Positions 10,375 to 21,069 of a DNA stretch of 64,000 bases are shown here, piece by piece. The notes beneath the pieces were generated by a model. That model made no database searches. It was not told the DNA's origin and was given only the letters and a program-made list of their open reading frames with translations. A program made the translations under genes and the position numbers. The DNA comes from Amia ocellicauda (Eukaryota > Chordata > Actinopteri > Amiiformes > Amiidae). The stretch is from NCBI RefSeq assembly GCF_036373705.1, contig NC_089869.1:11791676-11855675 (forward strand). Direction: 5' to 3'. Each line of letters starts with the position of its first letter. Positions within the stretch are counted from its first letter, which is position 1.

Positions 10375-12112
10375 CTGGATACAACAGAGAAAAACAGAGA
10401 GTTGAATTTGTGGTGAATATCAAAATCAATCATGTACTACAATCAATTAATGTACTGAAATGGTATTGATTGGAGATATACGTATTCATTAATAGCATGG
10501 CGTAAAAAAAAAAAAAAAAAGGTTATCGTTCCCACTTGGGTCCACACACACAATTATCGATGTGGAGATCTACAAAAGTGGAGGACAATACACGTTTGCA
10601 TTCAAATAGCTCACTGACAGCAGTTTTAAACAATATTGTGTAGAATATACTACTAAAGTGCCCTGGAAAAAAGACAGCAATAACCTTTTCACACAGCTAA
10701 TCCAAACCAAAGTGTGCTAGCCTGGCCACAAATTGTCTCTGGTTTGATGGAAATATGCTGGGAAGGATGATTTAATCTGAGCCAGCCTGGTACAGGTTAG
10801 CTGGTACACCCATCTGTGTGCCTTTTGTATTTGTATTAACTGTGCCTACACATAATACCCTTTCCTCATTCAGTGCCCAGCATCCCATGCTCTTAAATGC
10901 CATCCAATATGTCCAACAACCTGTCTCTCATTAAAAGTGTTTTAAACTTGCATAGCCCACAATACAAATGTTGAGTTTTCTTGACTTACTGCCCTTGCAT
11001 GTAATCGTGTAAGGTGAGATTTTAAAGTACCTGAAGTCCTGAAGGAGCAGATGCAATCTGGGTAGAGGCAGGGGTCATTTATTTTCTGTTGTCCCTGGTA
11101 TTCTGTAGCACCTCTTGATTAGGCTTTTAAAATGTACACAGGTTGCACTGCATTTTGGGATGGCGCTTGGAGGTCCTGCAAAAAATGAAGTTACATTTAA
11201 ATATGTCATTTCTTCATAACAAGTCACAAAGAGAAAAGTAAGCAATTGTGCAAATCGCAATACATATATTGACATGCAAAAGACAATTTCTATCACACAG
11301 CTTTAATACTCAAGTTTTGAGTATTCAGTTACTTTAACAAAAACTTTGAAGCCTTATCACTTAGGAGCCTTCAATAAATAAGGAATAAAAGGATATGCTC
11401 ATATATTGTTTTTGTTGACCCGTCATAAAGCTTAGTATTTGTTTATGAATAAACAATGGGTATATTTCAAATATGTGATATCAAAATTTCAAACAACATC
11501 TTCAGTTACATAGATTTACAATAGGTGGCCAAGTTGAATCCATCAATGACAAATTCACTAATACTTTAAATACAAAATATCTGTAATAACAGTCAACAGG
11601 TTATCAAGCCCTATACTTTTAACATGTAGTCTGGGGCAAATGTTGTAACTTTGTAAAAATCATATGCACCATCGCATGTGGACATAGGCTGCAGATATAC
11701 TCAGACATGTGTAGCGATCGTTGCAACAGCTGCCTCGAAATGCAAACAACTGTGCAACGCTGCTCCCTTCACTTACCTGTCTAACCAGCAAGCTACTTAG
11801 CATTAACAGTAAACTGCACAATTAAAACTGTATAAGTTTAGGGATAGAGTAGAGAAACTTGCCAAGACAAGATCGCTAACTACTTAACTTAACAGTAGAT
11901 CAGTTTCTCAATTATTCTATTAGCTGCACTGTTACAAGCCAAAGCATTTACTTAAACAACACTTTTCATGGCCGTTTCATTTGAACGTCTACATTTGAAC
12001 CATTACTAGGGAATATAACTTGCATTCAAAAGTTCTGATGCAAAACACGTTTTAAACATGTTCTGCAGATGCACATGCGATACTACATTACAAGGACATA
12101 ACATTTAATTTT

Positions 12113-12487
12113 TCATCTAACGTGATTACATGATAACGTTATTGAACTCCTGACGCATTTGTCATCAAGAGGCTGTGGGGGATATAAGAGTTCCATTACA
12201 TTCATGCCTACGAGTCCAGGGACTGGGAAGCAAACATCTTTTACTACAAGAACCCCCACTTTCATCGGTCTTACCCCAGCCACTTCAAGCTCCATTTCCA
12301 CGTAGCCCAGGTGGGGGATGTCAAGTCCATTTGCTGCCCACAATGTCAGCCAAGCAAAAGAATCCTTCAGCTGGCGTCCTTGTTGTCCAAAATGTTGCTC
12401 AAACTCACTCCTACAAATCATCGTGACCTGGGAACCTGTATCAAGGAGATAGGACACACCCACCCCATCCATAGAAAGCTCAATCAT
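12113..12487 (-). pseudogene. retroelement aspartic protease fragment (copy A)
   Basis: The 124-codon frame contains the active-site motif LLDTGSQVTMI near its start, the hallmark of retropepsins of Ty3/gypsy elements, and ends at a stop 12113. The usual second flap and G-rich region is weak. No polymerase follows. It is identical in copy B (38244-38618), showing little decay since duplication. Confidence 0.8.
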
Positions 12488-12579
12488 GGGTCACTGTCTT
12501 ACTAAATTAGCTGGAAAAGAGACTTTAGAGGGATCTAATGCAAGACTTCCCAACGTCTGATCCACAACAGCAGGACGCA

Positions 12580-13192
12580 CTAGTTAAAAGCTGGCTGGGA
12601 TGATTGTTGTTGGCAATAGCGAGCAATATGACCCAACTTCTTAAATACATGACAAATTGTAAGTCGCCCTGGATAAGGTGTCCACCAAGAAATAATAATA
12701 ATAATAATAATAATGATAATAATGACAAATGGGGCATCCAGTAGCATCATAACCTGCTTGTCTAGGGGTTGGAGAGGTGTAAGCAGGAGGTAAAGAGGAA
12801 CTCCCAGAGCACCTGCCAACTCCTAATTGTTGAATTTCAGCTCTAATCCCCTGTAGTAAAATTTGGGACAGACCACCGACCTTGTCCTCCAATTCCTTCG
12901 CTAACTCAGTCCTCAGCTCTCGCGAAACAGTTTGCAGATCCTCGTCCCACGGTCTGCTTCTAGTTGCCACATCAGTAGAGGCACAGCTAAATTCAGATCC
13001 CTCCTCCAGTTCAGGCCTCATCACAGCCTCCTTCTTTACTTCAGTAAAATTACGGTCATCGTTGAGGGTAACATGAGCCAACAGCTCTCCCTGCAAGCTC
13101 ACCTCTCGCAGTCCTGCTAAAAACTGGTCCCGCAGGAGCCGATCCTCATTGCGCATAGTCTTTGCATCTCGGCCATCATCTGCTCGCAACAC
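12580..13192 (-). pseudogene. retroelement gag fragment, frameshifted (copy A)
   Basis: Gag-like frame with charged coiled regions (QFLAGLREVSLQG, ELRTELAKELEDKV), followed after a tail insertion by a zinc-knuckle region ending GHIARYCQQQ. Relative to copy B it has a 2-bp insertion near 13155 that breaks the N-terminal frame, and the second zinc-binding Cys of the CX2CX4HX4C knuckle is replaced by Phe. It cannot encode a normal gag. Confidence 0.7.
12649..12730 (+). mobile_element. short L2/SINE-tail insertion with 9-bp target duplication (copy A)
   Basis: The direct repeat ATGACAAAT at 12649-12657 and 12722-12730 brackets about 64 bp that begins with the LINE/SINE tail GTAAGTCGCCCTGGATAAGG and ends in an AAT run. 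It interrupts the gag zinc-knuckle region. The same insertion sits at 38780-38846 in copy B, so it predates the duplication. A strongly 5'-truncated retrotransposition event is the simplest reading. Confidence 0.75.
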
Positions 13193-13606
13193 TCTTGCAG
13201 ACGCAGGGCGAACCTTCAGACACTCTCTTCAGCCTTCTGTCTGCAGTTGAAAAACAGAGAGCGAACAACAGAGGCAGGGGAACGATTTCCATTAAGCTCT
13301 TTTAAATGTACAGAAACTTCTTTGGCACTACTGCTCTGGGAGAATAACAATCTCCCTCTTAGCCTCCCCTTCTAGAAAGCCCAACCCCCAATCAAGCTGT
13401 GCACTTGATACATTCGAAACATACATTTTAACTTCTCTTCCTACTCTTGTACTGTTATTTCATCATTACCAGTACACTTTACCCACAAGGGTCCCATCCA
13501 GGGAGGAAGCATTAATGTGGAATTCATTTGTCCTTCAGAACCTCCCACTGGCTAAATTTGAAAGAAAATGCAACACCAAACCCAATCCTAGCTGACTACG
13601 CCAAGT

Positions 13607-14476
13607 TGTAACCCCTCAACCCGAAGGTCAGGGCTATAGAAATTCAGTTATCTATGTGTGTTCCACAAACACACACAATCTCTTGATCAGGTTGGTGTTC
13701 ACAATTTCCTCACAATAAAACCCAAGACAGACAATTAAAGAAACCTTCTGTAATTGTTAAAAATCACAATCATACAAAAGGTGGAGGGCATAACACAAAA
13801 TAAACTCATATACCACTCCAATATCACACATAAACCAAACGCAACAGAACGACTAACTTAGAATAACCAAGTAAAACCCTATGAACAAGAAATGGTCGTT
13901 AATAAATACACCTAAATAATAATAATAATAATAATAATATGAATATGGATAAATAGAAAGCTGAAATACCAGCCCCCACCACTAAACAGGATGAAACTCC
14001 CGATTTATAGAGCCCTGGATACAATTACACCTAACATCTAATACAATTCAGAAGTACAATACATACGTTTAAAAATACAAACCCCACTGCAGCTCATCTC
14101 ACGTCCCCTGCTCGAATGAAACCCACACATCCGTGCACTGCGCATGCTCTTTAATGGCACACATGGAAGCAGTCAGATTTCTCATATCGATTTGATCATC
14201 ACAAACCATTCTGCAAGATGCTGTAAAACCAAGTGCACATTCATCAGCCCATATTCATGACGGGTTACGTCTTCTTCTTGTATAAATCCTCAAACAATTA
14301 AACACATCACTTTGAATAAACCAATTAAAAGATGGTGTTGTTCTCTCTGGGGGATATACTAACAATATGAAGGTTCAAGGAGACAGAGAGAGGGAAATTG
14401 TCTGCTCAATTCAACCTTCCCCCTACCGGTGCAGCTCCACACTGCTACTCCATTTTATAACCCCCAACACACAACA
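13607..14476 (-). repeat. LTR of Ty3-type element (copy A)
   Basis: The plus strand begins TGTAACCCC at 13607 and ends near the CCCCCAACACACAACA stretch at 14460-14476, giving a TG...CA element of about 870 bp in minus orientation. It contains an AAT microsatellite (13915-13940). The internal end abuts a plausible primer-binding site. The outer boundary is approximate. Confidence 0.6.
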
Positions 14477-14539
14477 ATACCTATGAAGTTACATATTTTT
14501 TTAATTTAAGAAAACTGGACTTAATCTGGGTGAGTTTAA

Positions 14540-14640
14540 TGGAGGGGGAAATTTGTGGAGCAGCTCCATGACCTCCGCTCCGGCTCCAGCAATGCCAGCT
14601 CCAGCTCCGCTCCGGCTCCGGAGCACAACTAACAAAAACA
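14540..14640. repeat. GCTCCG-rich low-complexity tract
   Basis: Imperfect runs of GCTCC, CCGGCT and CAGCTCC units. Such tracts occur in some fish DNA transposons; no ends could be defined here. Confidence 0.45.
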
Positions 14641-14907
14641 AGTCATTTGGGTTTGGACATTTTCCACATACAACATAGTGAAAGTGCGTCTGATTGCCAG
14701 GGCATCTCTGAATTGTACACTGCAGTGCATTCGTTGGCCACAGGAGGGCTGTCAATGAGTGGAGATAGATGTTCATCGAGGTTTACTCCCATTACTGACA
14801 AGTTCCACAGAACGACACAGTAAGAATTAAGTAGTTCACAATTGTGATTGCAGAGATCTAAAGAGGCCCAATTACAATCATTAATTTAAACCATTTCCAT
14901 TTTAACA

Positions 14908-15132
14908 TTACATGGCTGCTAAAGCACAGGGAATAGCTTGCATCGGCAGCTGCATCTGCAGGACGATTCTGGATTTGACTGGGAGCCAGTGAAGCCGTTT
15001 GAAGGTGGGGAGGATGTGTTCCCAGGCCCTGGACGGGGTGAGGACACGTGCTGCAGAGCTCTCTAAATGCCTACGTTTGTTCAGTGTTTGAGCAGAGCCA
15101 CCAAAAAGAAGAGCATTACAGTAATCCAACAT
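14908..15132 (-). pseudogene. L2/CR1-like LINE reverse transcriptase C-terminal fragment
   Basis: The minus-strand frame contains LDYCNALLFGGS, SSAARVLT and LHWLPVKSRI, in the order seen at the C-terminal end of L2/CR1-type reverse transcriptases (DYCNxLL, NSAARxxT, LHWLPVxxRI). Only about 75 codons remain. From 15133 to about 15840 I see no further gene. Confidence 0.75.
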
Positions 15133-15856
15133 GGAGGAGACAAACGCACGGATGAGAGATTCAGCAGCAGCATGCTAGCAAAGCACAGAGTCTAAAGATA
15201 TTCTTGAGGTGGAAAAAAGCAGTTTGGCCAGTATGGCGAACATCAGAATCAAATGAGAGTGTAGAGTCTAATTTAACACCAAGGATCCCGACTTCAGCTG
15301 AAAGTGACTCAATGAAACCAGGGAACCAGCAGAGATTGGTTCTGGGCTTTCTCCAGGGTGGAGGGGGTGCTGATCACACAAATAAAAGACCTGCATCTTA
15401 ATTAAAAAGTAGTTCCTAAAGAGGACTTCCTGGATTCATCCCCACTGCCACTGTGCAACACCTACCTGTGAACTGGGAGCAGCAGACGGCCCCTGGGGCA
15501 GGCCTGAAGTCCTCTGAAGCGGCCGTCTGCATACACTGCTCTCTCAGACTGACCTGCAGCTCCTCAATGGCACCTGTTCACATTAGAAAAGCCGGAAATA
15601 ACTCACACACACACACAAGAAAACAGGTTCATGCACCAAGACACGAGAATTATTGAAACTTCATGTACAGAACAGCACAAAATGGGGCATCTAGCATTAG
15701 AGGGAGGAGGATATGGTGTAGTGGCGAGTACAACATGGGATTTAGGTATGAACTAAATTGAGAAAGTACATCTACACCGAAGCAGATCCCTGTGGAAAGC
15801 AGTTCAACTCCTACTGAGAACAGGAGAGCGCCACAGAAATACTTCTAAAATTACGC

Positions 15857-16065
15857 TCAGAGGGGGCACAGAGGAATGGAGACACAGTGACTCATATTGT
15901 CCAGTTTCTGAAAGATGAACTCCTCTGGACTCTCCACATGGGTAACGACAGCAGGAAAGGTGTCGCCCACACTCAGGGTGAGAGGTTCAGGGAGAGGCAT
16001 TTCTCCAGTCCCATTCTTACCCCCTGCTTTCTTGAAGTTTTCCAACACTGCATTCAGAATACAAT
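15857..16065 (-). pseudogene. Tudor-domain-gene exon relic
   Basis: On the minus strand a ttttttcag acceptor precedes an open frame at 16065 with a sequence typical of Tudor-domain proteins: LPEPLTLSVGDTFPAVVTHV then ESPEEFIFQKLDN. Frames of this kind lie at the start of an extended Tudor domain in TDRD proteins, which bind methyl-arginine on Piwi proteins in germ cells. No complete gene surrounds it. TDRD1 is one candidate because an NHLRC2 relic lies 10 kb away and the two are near neighbours in vertebrates. Assignment to a specific TDRD is inference. Confidence 0.5.
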
Positions 16066-16352
16066 CTGAAAAAACAGCAGAGGTTACAGTCTTGAAACAA
16101 AACACTTTTTTATTATGAGAAAGAAAACACTCTTACTTGTATCTTGCTCACTCGGACTGTTCTTTCAATCATTTGGCTCTACAGCATATCCTTGATCCAA
16201 GAGAAATTCCTCCAACTGCCTTCCTGCAATTTCACACACTTCCATTACATTCAAAAAAGCTCACACCCATCTGTCTGAAATAATCAACTAAACTTGGTTT
16301 GTGTTTTTGTTTGTAAGGTGCAGTATATTCTATATATGTGACTATTGTACAC

Positions 16353-16576
16353 TTAGTTCATGGTCATATAATAAATGGCCTGGAAAACAGAAAAAATATC
16401 AATAGCTGTCAGGGTAATATCGATGGCAAAAACGGTGTTGTCTTCCAACAGCTCCAGCACAGTCACCAAGGAGCTCTTCATGGGGAGAAGCCGTCTCACC
16501 GCAATGCAGCACTCCTCGCTACACACGTTAAAGGGGGCCGCCACAGAAATATCTATAACCCTCAATATACACTGAC
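16353..16576 (-). pseudogene. possible second Tudor-gene exon relic
   Basis: A minus-strand frame following a gtgcag acceptor (exon start 16576) reads RVIDISVAAPFNVC and then MKSSLVTVLELLEDNTVFAI, resembling the linker and start of a Tudor repeat. No convincing donor is found before the frame runs on. It lies just upstream, in transcription order, of the clearer Tudor relic at 15857-16065, so both could be exons of one decayed gene. Confidence 0.35.
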
Positions 16577-17112
16577 CTGCACAAGCAGTGCTGTTGTTTT
16601 TAGTCTTTTAACTCTTTAACCAGAGCGATTTGTGGTTTTCTGACGACTTCTGGTCGCAGAACATGTGATCAGGCTAATCATGGATCTAAAGTACACTCGG
16701 TTGAGTTGTTGTAATGATCTGCTTGTGATAGAAATGTGAATGAATGGCAGTTTTCTTGTTTTGTTCCATTGGAGATTTGAAGTACAGAGAGGAAACGCCG
16801 GCATCAATGTGTCATTACACAATGGCTCCACTATTTTCTTTTCACGCCCAGCTCTCCCTTGTACTGTAAGGGTACGACTGAGAAAAAGCCTTGAACGTTG
16901 AAATAATCAAGCTAACTGCTGCAAAGGTGATTTATGTTGGCATTAGGAATTGGGTTTCCAGTCATTTATGTAAAGTTTAACTGAACTGTTTAAGAATGGA
17001 TGTGAAGCGATTTAAAATATTACTTTTAACAGATGGAACCCATGGAAGGATAAAACAGCATTTTAACTAGCACATATGAGGGATGTACCATCACTGATGC
17101 GAAGAGTATTGT

Positions 17113-17602
17113 TGTTACGGAGGACTAGGCACAGAACGGAGACGCAGAGCACAGTCGTAACGGGCGAGGGTCAAGAGCAGGCAAACAGGATCCGAGGGAA
17201 CAAGCAGAAGAGTCGTCAAGAGGGCAGGCAGGAGGTCAGGCATGGGTACAAACAAAACAGTAGACGGGATCCAAGATGCGGTAGTCAGGGCAGGAAAGCA
17301 AAGGTCAAAAACAAGACACAAGTAAATACTGAGAAGAACACTTAGAAATATCAACACAAAGAAGAGCAAGACTTAGCTTTGAACATAGGGAAGAAAGGGG
17401 TTTAAATAGAGAGCAGAGGGAAGCAGGGAACAGGGATGTGAGGTGCCGAGCCAATGAGGGTGGAGACTGAACACTGCATGTTCACATGGTGGTGGGGAAT
17501 GTTCCTGGGATTAGTGGAGCTAAAGAATGGGAAGGACGGGCTACAATTCAGGGGATGACGACCTCTAGTGGCGAACAGTGGGATGGTGGAGTGAGGGTGA
17601 CA
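17113..17602 (-). mobile_element. solo LTR with 4-bp target duplication
   Basis: Minus orientation: starts TGTCACCCTC at 17602 and ends CCGTAACA at 17113, flanked by direct repeats TTGT (17109-17112 and 17603-17606). It contains a CTATTTAAACC promoter-like motif near 17400 and a CT-rich U5-like part typical of fish Ty3 LTRs. No internal region adjoins, so LTR-LTR recombination removed the rest. 17607-18594 shows nothing I can name. Confidence 0.75.
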
Positions 17603-18596
17603 TTGTATTATATCCACTTAATGCTGTATGGAACATTAGCAAAACGCATTACACCAGGCTTAAATTAGTTCTTGAATGTTGTATGCGTTAACACGTGTTA
17701 ATTGCTTTCCTTAATTACATATGTACTAGTCATTTTCGTATTTGTAAGGGGATACATAAAACCGGGACAGGCATATGTTTCAAGCGTGAAATTATATTCT
17801 TAAAAGGAGAAAAGCCAATGAGGTGATGAAATAGCAACTTAAAATCCATGAGCTGCTTTGCATATCATTGTGATGCTTTTAATTGCAAATGATCCTTAAG
17901 GCCAATAAACTATTGTGTAGCAATGAAATTACACCCACACCCTGTAGATTGTATGAATAAAGGTTCCTTGATCAGCAGGTGATTGCTGTCTATAGCCTGT
18001 GATTAATTACTGTCAGCACTCCAACTTTGAGGACATACATTATTGGGATTTCTCTTTCCTCCTTATTGCTGAGCAGAGGATCATTTTTACTCTTTTAGCA
18101 TCTCCTTTAAAAGTTGTACAATCTCTGTAATGTTAGATTGTATTACTCTGGCCCATGTTATTTGTATAGAAATATCTTTGATTTTCTGTATGCACTCTGC
18201 TACATGGTATCAACTCCAGATACAAGTCTGTTATCTTTTTCCCACAGAGATGTTTCATCTGTCCAAACTATGAGCACATACACCTTGATGAACATAGACT
18301 TTGAGTAAATGGATATCAATTGCTATCTTGTTTATCATACTTACAACTCAACTGACAGAACAATTTCCGAGGTGTCAGTTGGTCATGCAAAGAGCATTGT
18401 ATGGATTAACCGATTGTTGTGTTCTTCCTTCTGGTACATCAGTCCTGTAAGTAACACTCATCAGTAAGCACTCTTAGCAGGACAGACAATCTGTTGCACA
18501 TAGCTAGTTTCAAGTGTACTCACACAACTCCCCCACACAAGTGACCCAAGACCCTGCCGTGGAAGTCAGGAGTCTTCTCCTGTGATTTCAGATGTA

Positions 18597-19545
18597 CACT
18601 ACCGCTCAAGTCTTAGAACACCCCCATTATTGCAGTTTTTACAGTGAACAACCTGAAATGGTAAAAAGATAAGTGGTAAACTGTCAGAGGTTAATATTAA
18701 AAGTTTAGCTTACCAAAAACTGAAAAACAATGTACATTTCAGAGTTATATACTGTGTTACTACACCCTCTTAAGCATTCTTTGGCAGTGTTACACGTAGC
18801 TCCTGTGCATATAAGTTACACTGTATTCCTACAATGCGCACATCGTTTGAAAGCTTATTCTCTTCGCTATCAGCATGTTTCATTGTCAAACACATCCGAT
18901 TTACAGTTTCCGTGTCACCCGCCATCATTCAGAGCCCAGGGGGTGTTCTATCAAACACAGACAAGTTCAGATCCAATTATGTAAAACCGTTGTGTATCAG
19001 TACACTGTAAACAGAGTTCTCCATCTGACATTTTGACACTCTCTACGGGTGTGTGTTGCTTCTACCAAAACGTGGATGGTCTTGTTTTGATCAGTAGACT
19101 GTCTGTTTCCAGAATATGTCATAATTGTCAATAGTTTCTGAGATTTTGTATTCCTACTCAGGGCAAGTATCCTCCCACACCCCCGTTTCAGAATGCAGGA
19201 GGGTATAAAAACCTATATTTTTCACATCAGAGAATGCTTCACATTGCTAGAAAGCTGAGAGTCTCATCTGTAATGGGATACCAAACACTTGGCAAACAAC
19301 ACAACAGTGAAGACTGCACATCGGATTAAAGAGAAGCACACAGATTTTGTCCAATGGGTACCAGAGGGGTTTGTCAGTTTAAGGGGTTACATTTTGTTAA
19401 ACAGAACGATTCACTGATTTCTTTTTTAGCTCCAATTGTTTATTGTTCTATGCCTTTATTTCAGAGTACATTGAGACATTAAACTATGTAAACTTCAATA
19501 AAAACTGGAAAAATGTAGGTGTTCTAAAGCTCTCGACCGGTAGTG
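18597..19545. mobile_element. non-autonomous Tc1-like element
   Basis: Bounded by TA at 18595-18596 and 19546-19547. The left tip CACTACCGCTCAAG and the right tip, which reads CACTACCGGTCGAGAG on the other strand, are inverted repeats that continue into AGAACACC with a few mismatches. The 949-bp interior has no transposase; it includes a copy of an unnamed repeat also found at 23205-23410. It must have moved, if at all, with enzyme from elsewhere. Confidence 0.75.
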
Positions 19546-19547
19546 TA

Positions 19548-20950
19548 TGATGAGGGCTTTAGTTATGGCACACAACTATGCACGCTAGAAGGGAATAGCG
19601 AAGCTCTGTCCTGCTTGTTTTCTTGCAAACGTGCCTGCTTTGTATTTTATGTTTGACTGGACAAAACATTTTCTTGAATCATGACGTGAAAATCTATTCA
19701 ATGGCAAAACAGTGAACTTATCTCGGCCACATCATTTCGAGTTTCATCCTTATGGTGATATGTTGTAAATGGGCTAGTGTTCACCTGGTAAAATGTGGTC
19801 ATTTACGTACAGCTTTATCAAATCTTCCACCTATAACCTGCGGTACCTAGACTTAAACTGCTCAGTTTGTCATCGTATATTTCTGAAGAAGACAGGAAGA
19901 CTGACAGGTTCAATTTGTGCAGAGGGAGATGTGTTAAACATGTCATAAATTAGCTTTGTTGCTGCCAGTCATCGTTAGCTGTTGAGTTAGAGGACAAACT
20001 GTCCAAACTGTGGAAATCAATGGTGCTTGTCTCAGCCCAACTGTTCTCCCTGGCAGTATCAATTTCTGTGTTCTCCGGCAATACATACATACACTGTTTT
20101 AATAGAAAGTAAATGTTTATGTTCTGGACTGCATTGTAACAAGAACAACTCATGATGCATGTCAATATAGAGATGTGGTATTTCTTGAGATGCAAATTTT
20201 AAAGGCATGTATCCTTTTCAAGTCTTAAAACCATACTGAAAGAGTTCTTTTTTTCTTCTGTCTAACCTTCGGTGCAACTGTATAAAAGCCTAAAGGCTTT
20301 TCTTCCAGCTGCTGCTAACTGCATCTGAGCGGATGTGAGGCGATAACACCTCTATGACGACACTGCCTCCGTCAGCGACTGCGCAGACGCACGCCTGCAA
20401 CACGAGGAGAGCCACGTGCTTCTCTCAGGGAGTGTGAGTGGGCCGTCCCTGAGACCCCCATGTCTCACACTCCCTACATTGGGGTCTTTATCATTATTAT
20501 TTTTGGTATGGAATCCCTTCTCTGAGTTTGTGTATGTGTTTGTACAGCATATTAAACAATTCCTATCTTTGCTGACATTTTCATCTTACAATCAATTAGA
20601 CAATTTATGGTTCATAGTTTGGGGGAAAAGAGTGTTTTGTTTATTTAATATTCAAGAAAAAAGAAAATCTGGAATCTCCAGTTGAAATAGTGTGTTGATT
20701 TATAAAAGGTGTTTTTACCCTTGTGGTTATCAGGACAGTACAAATCTTAGAGCTAAACAAGACTGATTGCTTGTAGCTCTAACCTGTACATGACCTATTA
20801 CTCTGTTTTGTTTATATACATACAGATATATAAATGTTTAATTTGATTCTTCCAATAAGCTTAGTTGAAAATTCAAGAAAGCAAATGAGTTTGTAATTCA
20901 AAGGCCAGCTCAAATGAAGGTGCCAAGAAACACTTAAAATGTAGAAAAAG
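19548..20950. other. intergenic DNA with one GC-rich hairpin segment
   Basis: Mostly AT-rich with no recognised gene. At 20280-20480 a TATAAAAG motif (20281-20288) is followed by a GC-rich stretch and a short inverted repeat (GGGAGTGTGAG at 20428-20438 with CTCACACTCCC at 20464-20474). This could be an old promoter, but no open frame or exon follows. Confidence 0.35.
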
Positions 20951-20959
20951 AGGGACATT

Positions 20960-20965
20960 TTTATT
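20960..20965 (-). terminator. polyadenylation signal of the unrecognised gene
   Basis: AATAAA on the minus strand 105 bp past the stop codon of the gene at 21070-23679, consistent with a short 3' UTR. Confidence 0.55.
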
Positions 20966-21069
20966 GCTTAAGATATAACTAATTAATTAAGAGTTAATTA
21001 ATAATTGCTGCCAATAGTCCTGCTAAACCCAGGAGCCGCACAGGGCTTGGCCTCCTTCTGCACTGCTGG

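Larger units (their letters stand above)
4819..14282. repeat. segmental duplication, copy A
   Basis: This block matches 30831-40448 in the same orientation, base for base apart from scattered substitutions and a few indels. The offset between copies grows from 26,012 at the left edge to 26,019 at the kinase gene, 26,131 at the protease and about 26,166 at the right edge, reflecting net gains in copy B. The left edge lies at the 14-bp palindrome TTAACAATTGTTAA. The right edge lies inside an LTR, which continues intact in copy A to about 14476 but is cut off in copy B. This suggests copy A holds the original right flank. Confidence 0.95.
12113..14476 (-). mobile_element. truncated Ty3-type LTR retroelement (copy A)
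   Basis: Read on the minus strand: LTR (about 14476 to 13607), a primer-binding-like site starting TGGCGTAGTCAGC just after the LTR, gag, then a retroviral-type aspartic protease. The sequence stops after the protease; no reverse transcriptase, RNase H or integrase follows, and there is no second LTR. The element is dead and 3'-truncated. The whole unit was present before the segmental duplication because copy B carries it too. Confidence 0.8.

Noticed and set aside
11031..11175. a second upstream exon for the unrecognised terminal exon
   Set aside because: Splice-like sites flank it, but all three frames hold stops, so it was not called as coding.
12580..12819. poly-isoleucine and poly-tyrosine frames
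   Set aside because: They are translations of an AAT microsatellite inside a retroelement insertion.
20428..20474. hairpin read as a regulatory RNA or terminator
   Set aside because: An 11-bp stem with a long GC-rich loop and no context; such hairpins are common by chance.
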